Part shown: positions 1 through 9,026 of the stretch, in pieces
How the letters are laid out: each line of letters opens with the position of its first letter
Position numbering within the stretch: position 1 is the stretch's first letter
NCBI GenBank assembly: GCA_035294265.1
Contig: DATGLK010000004.1
Coordinates: forward strand, 18,277 to 82,276
Direction of reading: 5' to 3'
DNA length: 64,000 bases
Origin: Candidatus Binataceae bacterium
GTDB taxonomy: Bacteria; Desulfobacterota; Binatia; Binatales; Binataceae
Translations under genes and position numbers: made by a program
The notes under the pieces: model-generated
Databases searched by the model: none
Told to the model about the DNA's origin: nothing
What the model saw: only the letters and a program-made list of their open reading frames with translations

Positions 1-42
1 GCCAATAAGAGGTAGAAGAGGGGATGAGCCTAGAGGCTTTTT

Positions 43-1704
43 CTAATAGCCGGCCGCCGCGCCGCCCTTGCGCGGATCGGAGGCGCCCATCAGCCCGCCT
101 GGCGTGATCTGGATCGCGGTCACCGAGCCGATTTGATGCACTACGCGCAGCTTGTAGCCCATCTGGCGCAAGGCATTCTGGGTCGCGACCGGGATGGCCT
201 GCTCGACTACTACCGTGGGCGGATTGGCCTGCTCGTGGATCCGAGGGGTGGCCAGCGCCTGCTCGGGATCGAGATGGAAATCCAGTATGTCGAGCAGCAC
301 TTGCAAGTTGGCGGTGACGATAGTTGGACCGCCAGAGCCGCCCAGGGTCAGGACCGGTTTACCCGCCTTAGTTACGATCGTTGGCGACATACTGGAAACC
401 GGCCGCTTGCCCGGCTGGATGGAATTGGGCCCCTTGCTCAGTAGACCGTAGATATTGGCCACGCCTGGCGCGACCGAGAAATCATCCATCTCGTTGTTCA
501 GCACGATGCCGATCTTGGGCACCATCAGCTTAGAGCCGAACGCGGTATTGATGGTGGTGGTGAGCGAGACCACGTTGCCCTCGCGATCTACTACGCACAG
601 ATGGGAGGTGCCGTGGTCGCGCGGGATCGGCGGGAGCTGCACCCCGTGATGACTGAAGGCTTGCTTTCGAATCGCGTCGATATGCTGGGGCGAGAGCAGG
701 TAATCGAGCGGGACGTGTACGAAGGCGGGATCGCCATAGTAAGAGGCGCGATCCAGGAAAATCTGGCGCATCGTTTCAATCAGCCGAGCCAGATAAGCGG
801 GTGAGTTCAATCCCAACCCCGCAGCGTCGCCCGGGGCCAGGATTTCCAGCGCTTCGAGTAGCTCGCCGCCGCCCGAGCTCTCTGGCGGCATCGAATAAAC
901 GTCGTAGCCATGATAGGGGCGCATCACCGGGATTCGCCATATCGCCCGGTAGTCGCGCATGTCGGTCATCGTGGTGGGCCCGCCCTTGCTATGCAGGTAG
1001 GCGACAATCTGGCGCGCGATTGAGCCGCGATAGAACTCCCGCTCGGGGTCGTTGCCCAGCGCCAAGAGGGTGGCGGCCAGTTCGCGCTCGACGATGGGGT
1101 CGCCCACCTTGCGCGGCGATCCATCGGGATGGAGAAAGACAGCCTTGAGGCCCGGCTCTTGCGCCAGCGCTGGTGCGGTGCGGGCGATTTCGGCCGCCAG
1201 ATGAGGGGCGCAGGGAAAACCGTCGCGCGCCAGTGCTACTGCAGGGGCGGCGACCTGTTGGAACTTCATTGTCCCAAAGCGCCTGAGCGCGCTGGCCAAA
1301 CCCGCGACCTCGCCCGGAGTACCCACCGCCAGCGGGCCGCGTCGCAGCAATTGCTCGTCGGGATGGCCGTCGCGCATGTACAGCGATTGTTTTTCGGCCA
1401 ACGGTGCCCGTTCGCGATAATCCAGCGCGTAAACCTTGCCGGTCCGCGCCAAGTAGATGAGCATGAAACCGCCGCCGCCGATTCCGCATGAGGAAGGATT
1501 GGTTACCCCAACCGCCAACGCGGTGGCGCAGGCCGCGTCGATCGCATTGCCACCTGCCTCCAAAATCTTAAGCCCGGCCTGTGCAGCCAGTGGGTGCTCG
1601 GCGGCGACCATGCCCTGATGGGCTACGAAGGCGCCGTAGGCGTGTAATGCCCCGAAAAAAGTAACGCAAAGCGTGAGTCCAACGAGCAGAGTTATCCGGC
1701 GCAT
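43..1704 (-). CDS. ggt: Gamma-glutamyltransferase, secreted
   Basis: The protein should be a periplasmic Ntn-hydrolase precursor that cleaves gamma-glutamyl bonds, for example of glutathione, and self-cleaves into two subunits. From the ATG at 1704 it is 553 residues. It starts with a signal peptide (MRRITLLVGL onward) and then carries the substrate-binding DYRERAP segment (about residues 95-101). The processing site is HGTSH with candidate nucleophile Thr366, and the small subunit has the KRPVSSMSPT and GGSGGP motifs typical of the family. Length is normal. An in-frame TTG at 1728 and an ATG at 1713 lie upstream; I prefer 1704 because a GGA sits just before it and the signal peptide then has a normal short n-region. 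It appears to be transcribed alone. Confidence 0.92.
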   Translation of the reverse strand: MRRITLLVGLTLCVTFFGALHAYGAFVAHQGMVAAEHPLAAQAGLKILEAGGNAIDAACATALAVGVTNPSSCGIGGGGFMLIYLARTGKVYALDYRERAPLAEKQSLYMRDGHPDEQLLRRGPLAVGTPGEVAGLASALRRFGTMKFQQVAAPAVALARDGFPCAPHLAAEIARTAPALAQEPGLKAVFLHPDGSPRKVGDPIVERELAATLLALGNDPEREFYRGSIARQIVAYLHSKGGPTTMTDMRDYRAIWRIPVMRPYHGYDVYSMPPESSGGGELLEALEILAPGDAAGLGLNSPAYLARLIETMRQIFLDRASYYGDPAFVHVPLDYLLSPQHIDAIRKQAFSHHGVQLPPIPRDHGTSHLCVVDREGNVVSLTTTINTAFGSKLMVPKIGIVLNNEMDDFSVAPGVANIYGLLSKGPNSIQPGKRPVSSMSPTIVTKAGKPVLTLGGSGGPTIVTANLQVLLDILDFHLDPEQALATPRIHEQANPPTVVVEQAIPVATQNALRQMGYKLRVVHQIGSVTAIQITPGGLMGASDPRKGGAAAGY

Positions 1705-1880
1705 AGGTTCCATCTTTAAAATTGGCAATTACTTGGGCCTCGAACCGAGAAAAGCTCAAGGCCTGTCCTTCCCGGCGCGTCGGCGGACTTGACCGCGGTA
1801 CGCAAGCTTAAGCTTAACTAGCAGCCGACGTTGGCCGTGAAAAGGGCGCGCGGCAAGCTGCGGTTGTGCAAATCGCGCGG

Positions 1881-2855
1881 CTAGGCTTGCGTCCAGCCCG
1901 ACAGCGCGGCCAAGCGCTCCAATGCAGCTGGGGGTAGCGGGCCCTTGGCCACGCAGGCGGCAGCGTATTCGAGCTGCTCCAGCGTGGAGTAACCTACCAA
2001 GATGGTGGCGATCTCGCGCTGTGCTACCGCCAGGCGCAGCGAGGCCTCAATGAGGCTGTCGGTAAGCCCTTCCTCCACCAATGACATCAAGCGTGCGGCC
2101 TGCTCGACGTCAGCGCGGTAGTCGGCGCCGGTGCCAATCGGTTCGACCGAGGGCGAGCCTAGCGGATGGCGCTGGGTGGTCCCGGCCAGCGCGCCGCCGG
2201 CCAGTACTCGGATATTGATCGTGCCGACCCCGGCTCGGCTGGCATGAGCCAGAAGGTTGCGGTAGTTGCGGGCTGGCGCGGCGACTTTCATCTCGCGTCC
2301 GGCGCTGGGGTTTAGCAGGTTGAAGACGACCTGAGCGGTATCGATAGCGCCGCTGTCGATCACTTGGTGCAGCGCCGCGCTCTCGCCCGTCGCCGTAATT
2401 CCGCAAAAACGGGTCTTTCCTTGGGTCCGCAGCCGTTCCATCGCCGGCAGTACTTCCCCCAGCACCTGCTCGACGCTCAGTTCCGCCTCCCCGATTGCGT
2501 TGTGCAGCTGCAGCAGATCCACCTGCTCGCGCCCCAGCCGCTTGAGGCTTGCCTCCAATGACGCTGTAATCGCCTGTGGGATGCGCGCTAAGTCGACTCC
2601 TCGCAGCCGCACCTTGGTTCCCACCAGCACCTCGGCCTTGAGGGTGGCCAGCGCGCGGCCCAGATTCTTCTCCGACTCGCCGTTGCCGTAGAGTGGCGCG
2701 GTGTCGAAGTAAGTGACGCCCAGCTCCAAAGCTCGTTCAATTGCGCGAATTTGAGCGCGGGCTTCTCCCCGTACCATCAGACCGCCTACCGCGCCGCAAC
2801 CAAAACCCAGCCGAGATACTTCAAGAGCGGTTTTGCCCAGGATTGCTCGCTCCAT
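1881..2855 (-). CDS. Aldo/keto reductase
   Basis: This is a cytoplasmic NADPH-dependent oxidoreductase of the aldo/keto reductase superfamily, 324 residues and full length. The catalytic tetrad is readable: Asp51 and Tyr56 in YFDTAPLYG, Lys81 in VGTKVR, and His118 in LLQLHNA. The N-terminal LGFGCGAVGG segment and the GESEKNLGRAL helix fit the subgroup often annotated as L-fucose-dehydrogenase-like or YajO/Tas-like reductases. The substrate cannot be told from sequence. The gene is not closely coupled to a neighbour: a gap of about 175 bases separates it from ggt downstream, and the SDR gene upstream is divergent. Confidence 0.88.
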   Translation of the reverse strand: MERAILGKTALEVSRLGFGCGAVGGLMVRGEARAQIRAIERALELGVTYFDTAPLYGNGESEKNLGRALATLKAEVLVGTKVRLRGVDLARIPQAITASLEASLKRLGREQVDLLQLHNAIGEAELSVEQVLGEVLPAMERLRTQGKTRFCGITATGESAALHQVIDSGAIDTAQVVFNLLNPSAGREMKVAAPARNYRNLLAHASRAGVGTINIRVLAGGALAGTTQRHPLGSPSVEPIGTGADYRADVEQAARLMSLVEEGLTDSLIEASLRLAVAQREIATILVGYSTLEQLEYAAACVAKGPLPPAALERLAALSGWTQA

Positions 2856-3063
2856 GCTCGCGCTCCACTAAAGGTTTCGCAAACACGATGCTCCCGCTTC
2901 TACCGCCGAGGCAAGCGCGCCATTGGTGCCAAGTAAGAGATGGAGATCGCGCGGCTAGTGTGCGGTTGCTGCAGATGGCGCTGACCTCAGCACGTTAGTG
3001 CCGTTGCAGCGCACCGCTTGAGGGGCTACAAAAGAACATTCGCCAATCACAAGAGGAGTGCAT

Positions 3064-3924
3064 ATGCCGCTCAAGGATAAGGTGGTACTAATTACCGGCG
3101 CCGCGCGCGGGATGGGACGCGAATATGTGCGCGCGTTTGTTAAGCAAGGGGCCAAGGTCATCGCCACTGATTTGTCCTGGGTGCCCAGCGGTTTGACCGG
3201 CGACGACGTGAATTTTTTTGCGGAAATCAAGGACCACCCCGATGTGATGGCGGAATCGATGGACATCACCATCGATTGGCATATCAAGCGGGTGTTCAAG
3301 GCCGCGATGGCACGCTTTGGCACCATCGACGTTATCATCAACAACGCTGGTTTGCGCGCGCGCGATCTCTATCCCGACCGTGGCGGCCAGATAACCATCA
3401 TGGAAACCGAAGTCGGTGAGTGGCAAAAGATGTTCGACACTCATGTCTTCGGCAGCCTGCGCGTAATCAAGAACTTCGCTCAGCCGATGATGGAAAAGCG
3501 CTCGGGCAGCATCATCAACGTCGGCACCAGTCGGCCTATCAATCCCGATGGCAACACCCGCGAGGGACCCTATCCGATGGCGAAGGCGGCGCTTTACCAG
3601 ATGTCGATGTACCTGGCCAATGAGCTGCGACCTTATAACATCGCGGTCAACGTGCTGATGCCCAGCGCGACGCGCAGCACGGGCTCCGACGAGCAGGTGC
3701 AGATTCGCCGCGCCGCTGGCGGAGCGCTGCCGCGCCGATTGCGGCCCGATTCCGTGGTCCCATTGGCGCTGTATTTCGCCGAGCAGGATGCTAGCGGGGT
3801 GAGCGGTCAGGGAATCTCGGCTATCGAGTTCAATCAGAAGCACGAACTGGGCGGCTTCGAGACCTGGGCTTGGGAGGAGGACCTGCGGGCGCTCGAGGCT
3901 GCGGGTCAGTTGTCCAAGAAATAA
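3064..3924 (+). CDS. Short-chain dehydrogenase/reductase
   Basis: This is a classical SDR oxidoreductase of 286 residues. It has the cofactor glycine motif TGAARGMG (residues 11-18), the NNAG motif (about 93-96) and the catalytic YxxxK as Tyr170-x3-Lys174 with a Ser nearby (GTSRP). I chose the ATG at 3064 because an AAGAGGAG ribosome-binding site ends about six bases before it; a GTG at 3058 would lie inside that site. A 20-odd residue insertion after the second strand (around DHPDVMAES) and a long C-terminal tail are slightly unusual. The substrate is unknown. A hairpin lies about 65 bases after the stop. Confidence 0.9.
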   Translation: MPLKDKVVLITGAARGMGREYVRAFVKQGAKVIATDLSWVPSGLTGDDVNFFAEIKDHPDVMAESMDITIDWHIKRVFKAAMARFGTIDVIINNAGLRARDLYPDRGGQITIMETEVGEWQKMFDTHVFGSLRVIKNFAQPMMEKRSGSIINVGTSRPINPDGNTREGPYPMAKAALYQMSMYLANELRPYNIAVNVLMPSATRSTGSDEQVQIRRAAGGALPRRLRPDSVVPLALYFAEQDASGVSGQGISAIEFNQKHELGGFETWAWEEDLRALEAAGQLSKK

Positions 3925-4515
3925 TCGTTATCCCGAAGCTTGCAAACGAAGGCTGACCGCGCCAGCGCTGCGGGCGGATGATTCGCTTGCCAGGGTGCGG
4001 AAAACCCTGGTTTGATGGCGGTTGAGGCTGTTCTGAAAACCAGCACAATGGCCTCTTTCCTTCATCCTTTTTCGATCGGGGAGCGATAAGAGAGGGGGGC
4101 AGGCTGCAGAGATTGTTTTTGCAGCTCTGGAGCGAGCGCTGAGCGGGGCCGCTTGTGTCCGCGCTGGGAGCGCGGTCACGACCTATGCCGAGCCTCTATG
4201 GACAGTTTTTGACTTGTTGCGCCGGTTCGTCGACGATTCAATCGGTAGTCCGAGCAGTGATGGCCTTCTGGCGGACAGATCGTGGTTAGTTCCTAGCATC
4301 AGACTAAATTCCAGTTAGTCTTTTACGGAAATGCGTATTAGTCCAATTGTAGAATTCACATAAAAGACCTATTGCAGTTGGGGCTGATTTCCCAAGTTTG
4401 GCGCCTCCTTTTCTGGGGCTCTTTTGCATCTGTTTCGCGGTAGGATCTAAGCCGTACACGGCGCTGACGCGACAAACGCTAAATCACCGCTGGCAAATTT
4501 GCCGCAGAGTCCGTT
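3925..4515. other. 590-bp spacer without a convincing gene
   Basis: Apart from the hairpin at 3990-4013 I see no coding sequence with a start, ribosome-binding site and recognisable protein here. Roughly 4270-4380 is clearly more AT-rich than the surroundings and probably holds the promoter of the outer-membrane protein gene that follows. A small RNA cannot be excluded, but nothing recognisable supports one. Confidence 0.5.
3990..4013 (+). terminator. Candidate intrinsic terminator after the SDR gene
   Basis: A perfect 7-bp stem CCAGGGT/ACCCTGG with a 7-base loop is followed by TTTG. The T-run is short, so termination may be weak. Position and orientation suit the SDR gene ending at 3924. 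Confidence 0.4.
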
Positions 4516-5811
4516 GTGCAAGCTCTATCGCCGAGCAGAGCGGTTAGGCGGAATAGGCTGCTCAAGCAGCTCGTCTGCGTTCTAACACTGATGGGAGTGT
4601 GTATGGAAGGGACGGGACGCGCAGCTGTGTTTTCGCTGACCAATCCCAATTCCTGGCCGTTCATCCCGGTGCCCGAGGTCGCCACTGATCCGTTTGCCGG
4701 TACCACGCTGGGCTTGATGCCGGTAATTCTCAAGATCGGAGCCAACCAACAAATTACCAGCATCATCGCGCCCGACCTCAGCTACAACACGATCATGGGC
4801 GTGGGTGGCAATCTCCGCTACCTGGCCTATCCCTCGGCCGATACTCAGTGGTTTGCGCTCGCAGGCGGCGCACAGCAGGTGGAGGGCTCGACTGAAGTGG
4901 ATTGGGCAACCGGACTGCAGCGCAATCGATGGTGGACGCTGGAGGTCCATTTGCGCTTCCAGCAGGATCCCACCTTTCGTTTCTTCGGGCTGGGCAACCA
5001 TTCGTCCTACCGCAAGCAGAGCAACTACAGTCTGCAGCAGATGTATGCCGACGCCATGTTCGGCGTGAACCTCACTCGCCATCTCCAACTTGCACTGCGG
5101 GAGTGGCCGCGCAGAGTTCGGATCTACCATGGTGCGCTGCCCTCGCTGCCCTATATCGATGACCTTTTTCCCGAGGCCAGGGGCGTAAATGGAGGAAGCG
5201 AGATGCTCAATCAGCTACTTCTGACCTACGACACCCGCAATTCACTCAACGTGCCCACCACGGGCGGCCTGGTGGCGTTGTTCGGCGGGTTGGTCGATCG
5301 CAGCTTTATGAGTTCTTCCTCATACTCCATCTTTACCGCCGACCTCAGGCGCTACCTGGCCTTGAATAACCGGGTGATACTGGCAGGCCAGATCTATGCC
5401 CGCTACATGCCCAGCGGTGACGCGGCGCCGTTTTGGGCGATGAGCTGGATGGGTGGCGATGCTCCGGGAGAAAGCAGTTTGCTGGGGATTCCGATCAGTG
5501 ATGAACAGACCTGGCGCGGTTCGGGCCCGGGCCGCTTTATCGACAACGACATGTTTCTAATGAATCTGGAGGTGCGCATCCGAACCTTTAGCGCCGAACT
5601 ATTCGGCACCAATGGAATTGTCGAGCTCGCCCCCTTTATGGACATCGGACGGGTCTATCATTACGTAACGTCCAATCCGTTCTCGCAGATGCATCCGGCG
5701 GGCGGGCTGGGCTTTCGTGCCGTCGTTTTGCCCTACGTCGTTGGCTATGTTGATATGGGGTACGGGCAGGATGGTATTGCGGTCTTTTCGGGTATCAATT
5801 ACCCGTTTTGA
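4516..5811 (+). CDS. BamA/TamA-like (surface antigen D15) outer-membrane barrel protein
   Basis: The 431-residue protein begins (GTG) with a basic stretch and a hydrophobic signal (about residues 20-35) and then shows the alternating pattern of an outer-membrane beta-barrel, ending in Phe as Bam substrates do. The segment WRGSGPGRFIDN followed by MNLEVRIR (about 332-355) resembles the RG(x)GxGRF...NLEyR stretch near the lid loop of the Omp85/bacterial-surface-antigen barrel. No POTRA domain is visible, so it is a barrel-only member; such proteins are of unknown function and usually found singly. The GTG start is uncertain, as no strong ribosome-binding site is visible. It converges with dnaE2. 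Confidence 0.72.
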   Translation: MQALSPSRAVRRNRLLKQLVCVLTLMGVCMEGTGRAAVFSLTNPNSWPFIPVPEVATDPFAGTTLGLMPVILKIGANQQITSIIAPDLSYNTIMGVGGNLRYLAYPSADTQWFALAGGAQQVEGSTEVDWATGLQRNRWWTLEVHLRFQQDPTFRFFGLGNHSSYRKQSNYSLQQMYADAMFGVNLTRHLQLALREWPRRVRIYHGALPSLPYIDDLFPEARGVNGGSEMLNQLLLTYDTRNSLNVPTTGGLVALFGGLVDRSFMSSSSYSIFTADLRRYLALNNRVILAGQIYARYMPSGDAAPFWAMSWMGGDAPGESSLLGIPISDEQTWRGSGPGRFIDNDMFLMNLEVRIRTFSAELFGTNGIVELAPFMDIGRVYHYVTSNPFSQMHPAGGLGFRAVVLPYVVGYVDMGYGQDGIAVFSGINYPF

Positions 5812-5879
5812 TTTTTCAGCTACTTGTCCAATGAGCGCGTCGACGAGCGCGTTCGTCAGCGAAGAATCACGTACGCGGA

Positions 5880-8800
5880 TCAGCGAAAATGGTGGGTGGC
5901 GGGCAGGTTGGCCGGCAATTTCAGTTCGGCGAAGCGCCGCCCGCGCAGCGCGCTGACCCCGTCCTGGCGCTGTACCACACCCTGGATCAGCAGGATCGGT
6001 GCACGATGGAGCAGTGGGCGATATTCCTGGAAAAGGTCGGGTGTCACGATCACGTTGGCGATTCCACTTTCATCCTCCAGGGTGAGAAAAAGAAAACCCT
6101 TGGCGGTGCCTGGCCGCTGACGCACGATCACCAGCCCTGCGACCTTGACCAATGCGCCCGGCGCGGCCGAAGCAAGATCGCTGGCGCGCAGGACGCCGCG
6201 CGCGGCCAGCTTTGAACGCAGATGGGTCATCAAGTGCGGGCCGGTGGTGAGGCCGGTTGAAGCATAATCGGCGCGGGTCTGCTCCAGCGCCGACAGCGGT
6301 GGCAGGTGGCTTCGCGCGGGCGGCGGTTGGCGACCGGCGAACAGGCCGCTGGGATCGCGGGGTAGGGCGGCGGCCTGCCAAAGCGCTTGGCGCCGCTCCA
6401 GTCCCAGCGTCGCCAAGGCGCCGGCATAGGCCAAAGTGTCCAGTTCGCGGGAATTGGGGGCGGCGCGGCGGGCCAAATCGGCTAGCGAGGCGAAGGGCGC
6501 GCCCGCTACGATCCGGTCGCCGACCTGGGCGCGCAGACCGGCGATATATTTGAGGCCCAGGCGCAGGGCCAGATGGCGGCCGGCAGGTTCAATCGTGCAT
6601 TCCCAGCGCGAGCGATTGACGTCGGCCGGGTGGACTTCCAGGCCGTGGCGCTGAGCGTCCTTGACGATGGTGGCCGGATGGTAGAAGCCCATTGGATAGC
6701 AGTTTAACAAAGCAGCATAAAATGCTACCGGATGATGGCACTTGAGATAGGCCGAGGCGTAGGCGATAAGCGCGAAGCTGGCGGCGTGCGATTCGGGAAA
6801 GCCATAGAGCGCGAAGGAGCTGACGCTGGCGATGATTTGGTCCGCCGCCTCGCCGTAAATTCCATTGCGCGCCATCCCCTCGCGCAGCCGTGCCTGCAAG
6901 GATTCCATCCGCGCGTGCGAGCGCTTGAAGCCCATCGCGCGGCGCAATTCTTCGGCTGCGCCGCCGCTGAAGCCCGCCGCCGTCATCGCCATTCGCAGCA
7001 ACTGCTCCTGGAACAGCGGCACGCCCAGGGTGCGGCGCAAGATCGGCTCCAGCGAGGGATGGGGATAGCTGACCGGGGCGCGGCCGGCGCGCCGCTGCAA
7101 GTAGGGGTTGACCATTTTGCCGACGATCGGGCCGGGGCGAATGATCGCGACTTCGACTACCAGATCGTAAAAACTGCGCGGCTGCATCCGCGGCAAGGTC
7201 GCCATCTGAGCCCGGCTCTCGACCTGGAAGACACCCACCGTGTCGGCTGCCCGCAGCATTTGGTAGGTGGCGGGATCGTCAAGCGGCAGACGGGCCAGAT
7301 CGACCGTAAGGCCCTCGTGCTGGCGGATTAGCGGAATAGCCTGCTCCAGCACTGCCAGCATCCCCAGTCCCAACAGATCGACCTTGATAATTCCCAGGTC
7401 GGCGCAATCCTCCTTGTCCCATTGGATTACCACCCGCCCGGCCATCGAAGCCGGCTCCAGCGGCACGATCTCATCTAGCGAGCTGGCGGCGATAACCATT
7501 CCGCCGCTGTGCTGGCCCAGATGGCGCGGCAGATTCTGCATCGCGGCCACCAACTCCACCAGCATCCCGATGCGCGGGGCGGCAAGATCCACCCCGCCGG
7601 CCGCCAGCATCGCCGCCAGCTCGTCGCGGTCATCGCGAAATTCGTAGGCGCGCGCCAACTTGGCGATCCGATCGACCTGATCCGGTGTCAGCCCCAGGAC
7701 TTTGCCCACCTCGCGCACCGCGCTGCGAGTGCGATAGGTGATCACGTTGGCGGTCATCGCGGCGCCGCGCGCGCCATAGCGGCGGTAGAGATATTGAATC
7801 ACCCGCTCGCGCTGCTCGCCGCTGGGTAGATCGAGATCGATGTCGGGCCATTCACCCCGCTCTTCGGAAAGAAAACGCTCGAAGAGCAGTTCCATCCCAA
7901 CCGCGTCCACCGCGGTAATTCCCAGGGCATAGCAAACCGCGCTGTTGGCGGCCGAGCCGCGCCCCTGGACCAGAATATTGTGCTCGCGACAGAACTGGAC
8001 GATATCCCACACGATGAGGAAATAGCCGGCCAGCTTGAGTTTGGCGATCAGCGCCAGTTCATGCTCCAGTTGCTGGTGCACGCGCGGACCGATTTCACTC
8101 CAACGCTGACGCGCTCCCGCGTAAGTCAGCAATCGCAGATAGCTGTCGGGGGTTTGGTCAGGTGGTAGCGGATAATCGGGAAAGCGATAGCCGAGATCGG
8201 CCAACGTGAACTCCAGCCGCGCGGCCAGTTCGTGGGTCGCGCTTATCGCCTGGGGCAGATCGGCGAACAGCGCCGCCATCTCGGTCGGTGCCTTTAGATG
8301 GCGCTCGTGGTTGACCCATAGCGCGCGCCCGGCGCCGTCCAGCGTGGTCTTCATCCGGATACAGCTCAGGACGTCGAGTAGCGCCCGCTCCCGTCCGCCA
8401 TGGCAGACGTCGTTGGTTGCGACGATGGGCAGCGCGACCGCCTGGGCCAGGGCGAGCAGGCGGCGGTTGAGCCGCTCCTGGTCGGGGTCGAGATGGCGTT
8501 GCAGGTCGAGGTAGAGATTGCCACGGCCGAAGGCGGCGCTCAGGCGCGCGCACAACGGGCGCGGATCCTGACCTTGCAGGAGCAGGCCGCTAATCGGACT
8601 GCGCGCGCCTCCAGCCAGGCAGACCAAACCTGCGCCGAAGCGTTCCAGATCCTCCAGCCGTACGCGCCCCTTCCCCTTGGCCGGATAGATCGGCGCGCTG
8701 GGATCGTCGTTCAGCGGGCGCAGCTTGGCGGCAGTGATGAGCCGGCACAGGTTCTGGTAGCCGGCGCGATGGGCGGCCAATAGATAGAGCCGGCTTTGAT

Positions 8801-9017
8801 CATCGAGACTGATTTCGGCACCTACCAAAGGCTTGATCCCGGCGGCGCGTGCGGCGTGATAAAAGCGTGGCGCGCCGTAAAGCCCGTCGCGATCGCCCAG
8901 GGCCAGGGTGTGGTATCCCAGGGTCGCCGCGCGCTCAATCAGATCTTCGGGCAGCGTGGCGCCCTCCAGGAAGCTGAAGGCGCTGCGCGCACGCAATTCG
9001 ACATATTGGAACGTCAT
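5880..9017 (-). CDS. dnaE2: Error-prone DNA polymerase III alpha subunit DnaE2
   Basis: This is a replicative-type C-family polymerase used for damage-induced translesion synthesis. It is 1045 residues, shorter than the usual DnaE1. An N-terminal PHP domain (FSFLEGATLPEDL, about 14-26; ALGDRDGLYG) precedes the polymerase core, whose catalytic aspartates lie in WPDIDLDLP. The helix-hairpin-helix region and a C-terminal OB-fold (LVIVRQRPGTAKG) follow. It is the last gene of imuA-imuB-dnaE2, nine bases after imuB. Together with its truncated C-terminus this context separates it from the housekeeping DnaE1. The operon is normally under LexA control. Confidence 0.95.
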   Translation of the reverse strand: MTFQYVELRARSAFSFLEGATLPEDLIERAATLGYHTLALGDRDGLYGAPRFYHAARAAGIKPLVGAEISLDDQSRLYLLAAHRAGYQNLCRLITAAKLRPLNDDPSAPIYPAKGKGRVRLEDLERFGAGLVCLAGGARSPISGLLLQGQDPRPLCARLSAAFGRGNLYLDLQRHLDPDQERLNRRLLALAQAVALPIVATNDVCHGGRERALLDVLSCIRMKTTLDGAGRALWVNHERHLKAPTEMAALFADLPQAISATHELAARLEFTLADLGYRFPDYPLPPDQTPDSYLRLLTYAGARQRWSEIGPRVHQQLEHELALIAKLKLAGYFLIVWDIVQFCREHNILVQGRGSAANSAVCYALGITAVDAVGMELLFERFLSEERGEWPDIDLDLPSGEQRERVIQYLYRRYGARGAAMTANVITYRTRSAVREVGKVLGLTPDQVDRIAKLARAYEFRDDRDELAAMLAAGGVDLAAPRIGMLVELVAAMQNLPRHLGQHSGGMVIAASSLDEIVPLEPASMAGRVVIQWDKEDCADLGIIKVDLLGLGMLAVLEQAIPLIRQHEGLTVDLARLPLDDPATYQMLRAADTVGVFQVESRAQMATLPRMQPRSFYDLVVEVAIIRPGPIVGKMVNPYLQRRAGRAPVSYPHPSLEPILRRTLGVPLFQEQLLRMAMTAAGFSGGAAEELRRAMGFKRSHARMESLQARLREGMARNGIYGEAADQIIASVSSFALYGFPESHAASFALIAYASAYLKCHHPVAFYAALLNCYPMGFYHPATIVKDAQRHGLEVHPADVNRSRWECTIEPAGRHLALRLGLKYIAGLRAQVGDRIVAGAPFASLADLARRAAPNSRELDTLAYAGALATLGLERRQALWQAAALPRDPSGLFAGRQPPPARSHLPPLSALEQTRADYASTGLTTGPHLMTHLRSKLAARGVLRASDLASAAPGALVKVAGLVIVRQRPGTAKGFLFLTLEDESGIANVIVTPDLFQEYRPLLHRAPILLIQGVVQRQDGVSALRGRRFAELKLPANLPATHHFR

Positions 9018-9026
9018 CGAAGATCT

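Noticed and set aside
1-42. Small hairpin AGCC/GGCT followed by TTTTT at about 27-43 as a terminator
   Set aside because: The stem is only four base pairs, and the gene it would serve lies outside the window.
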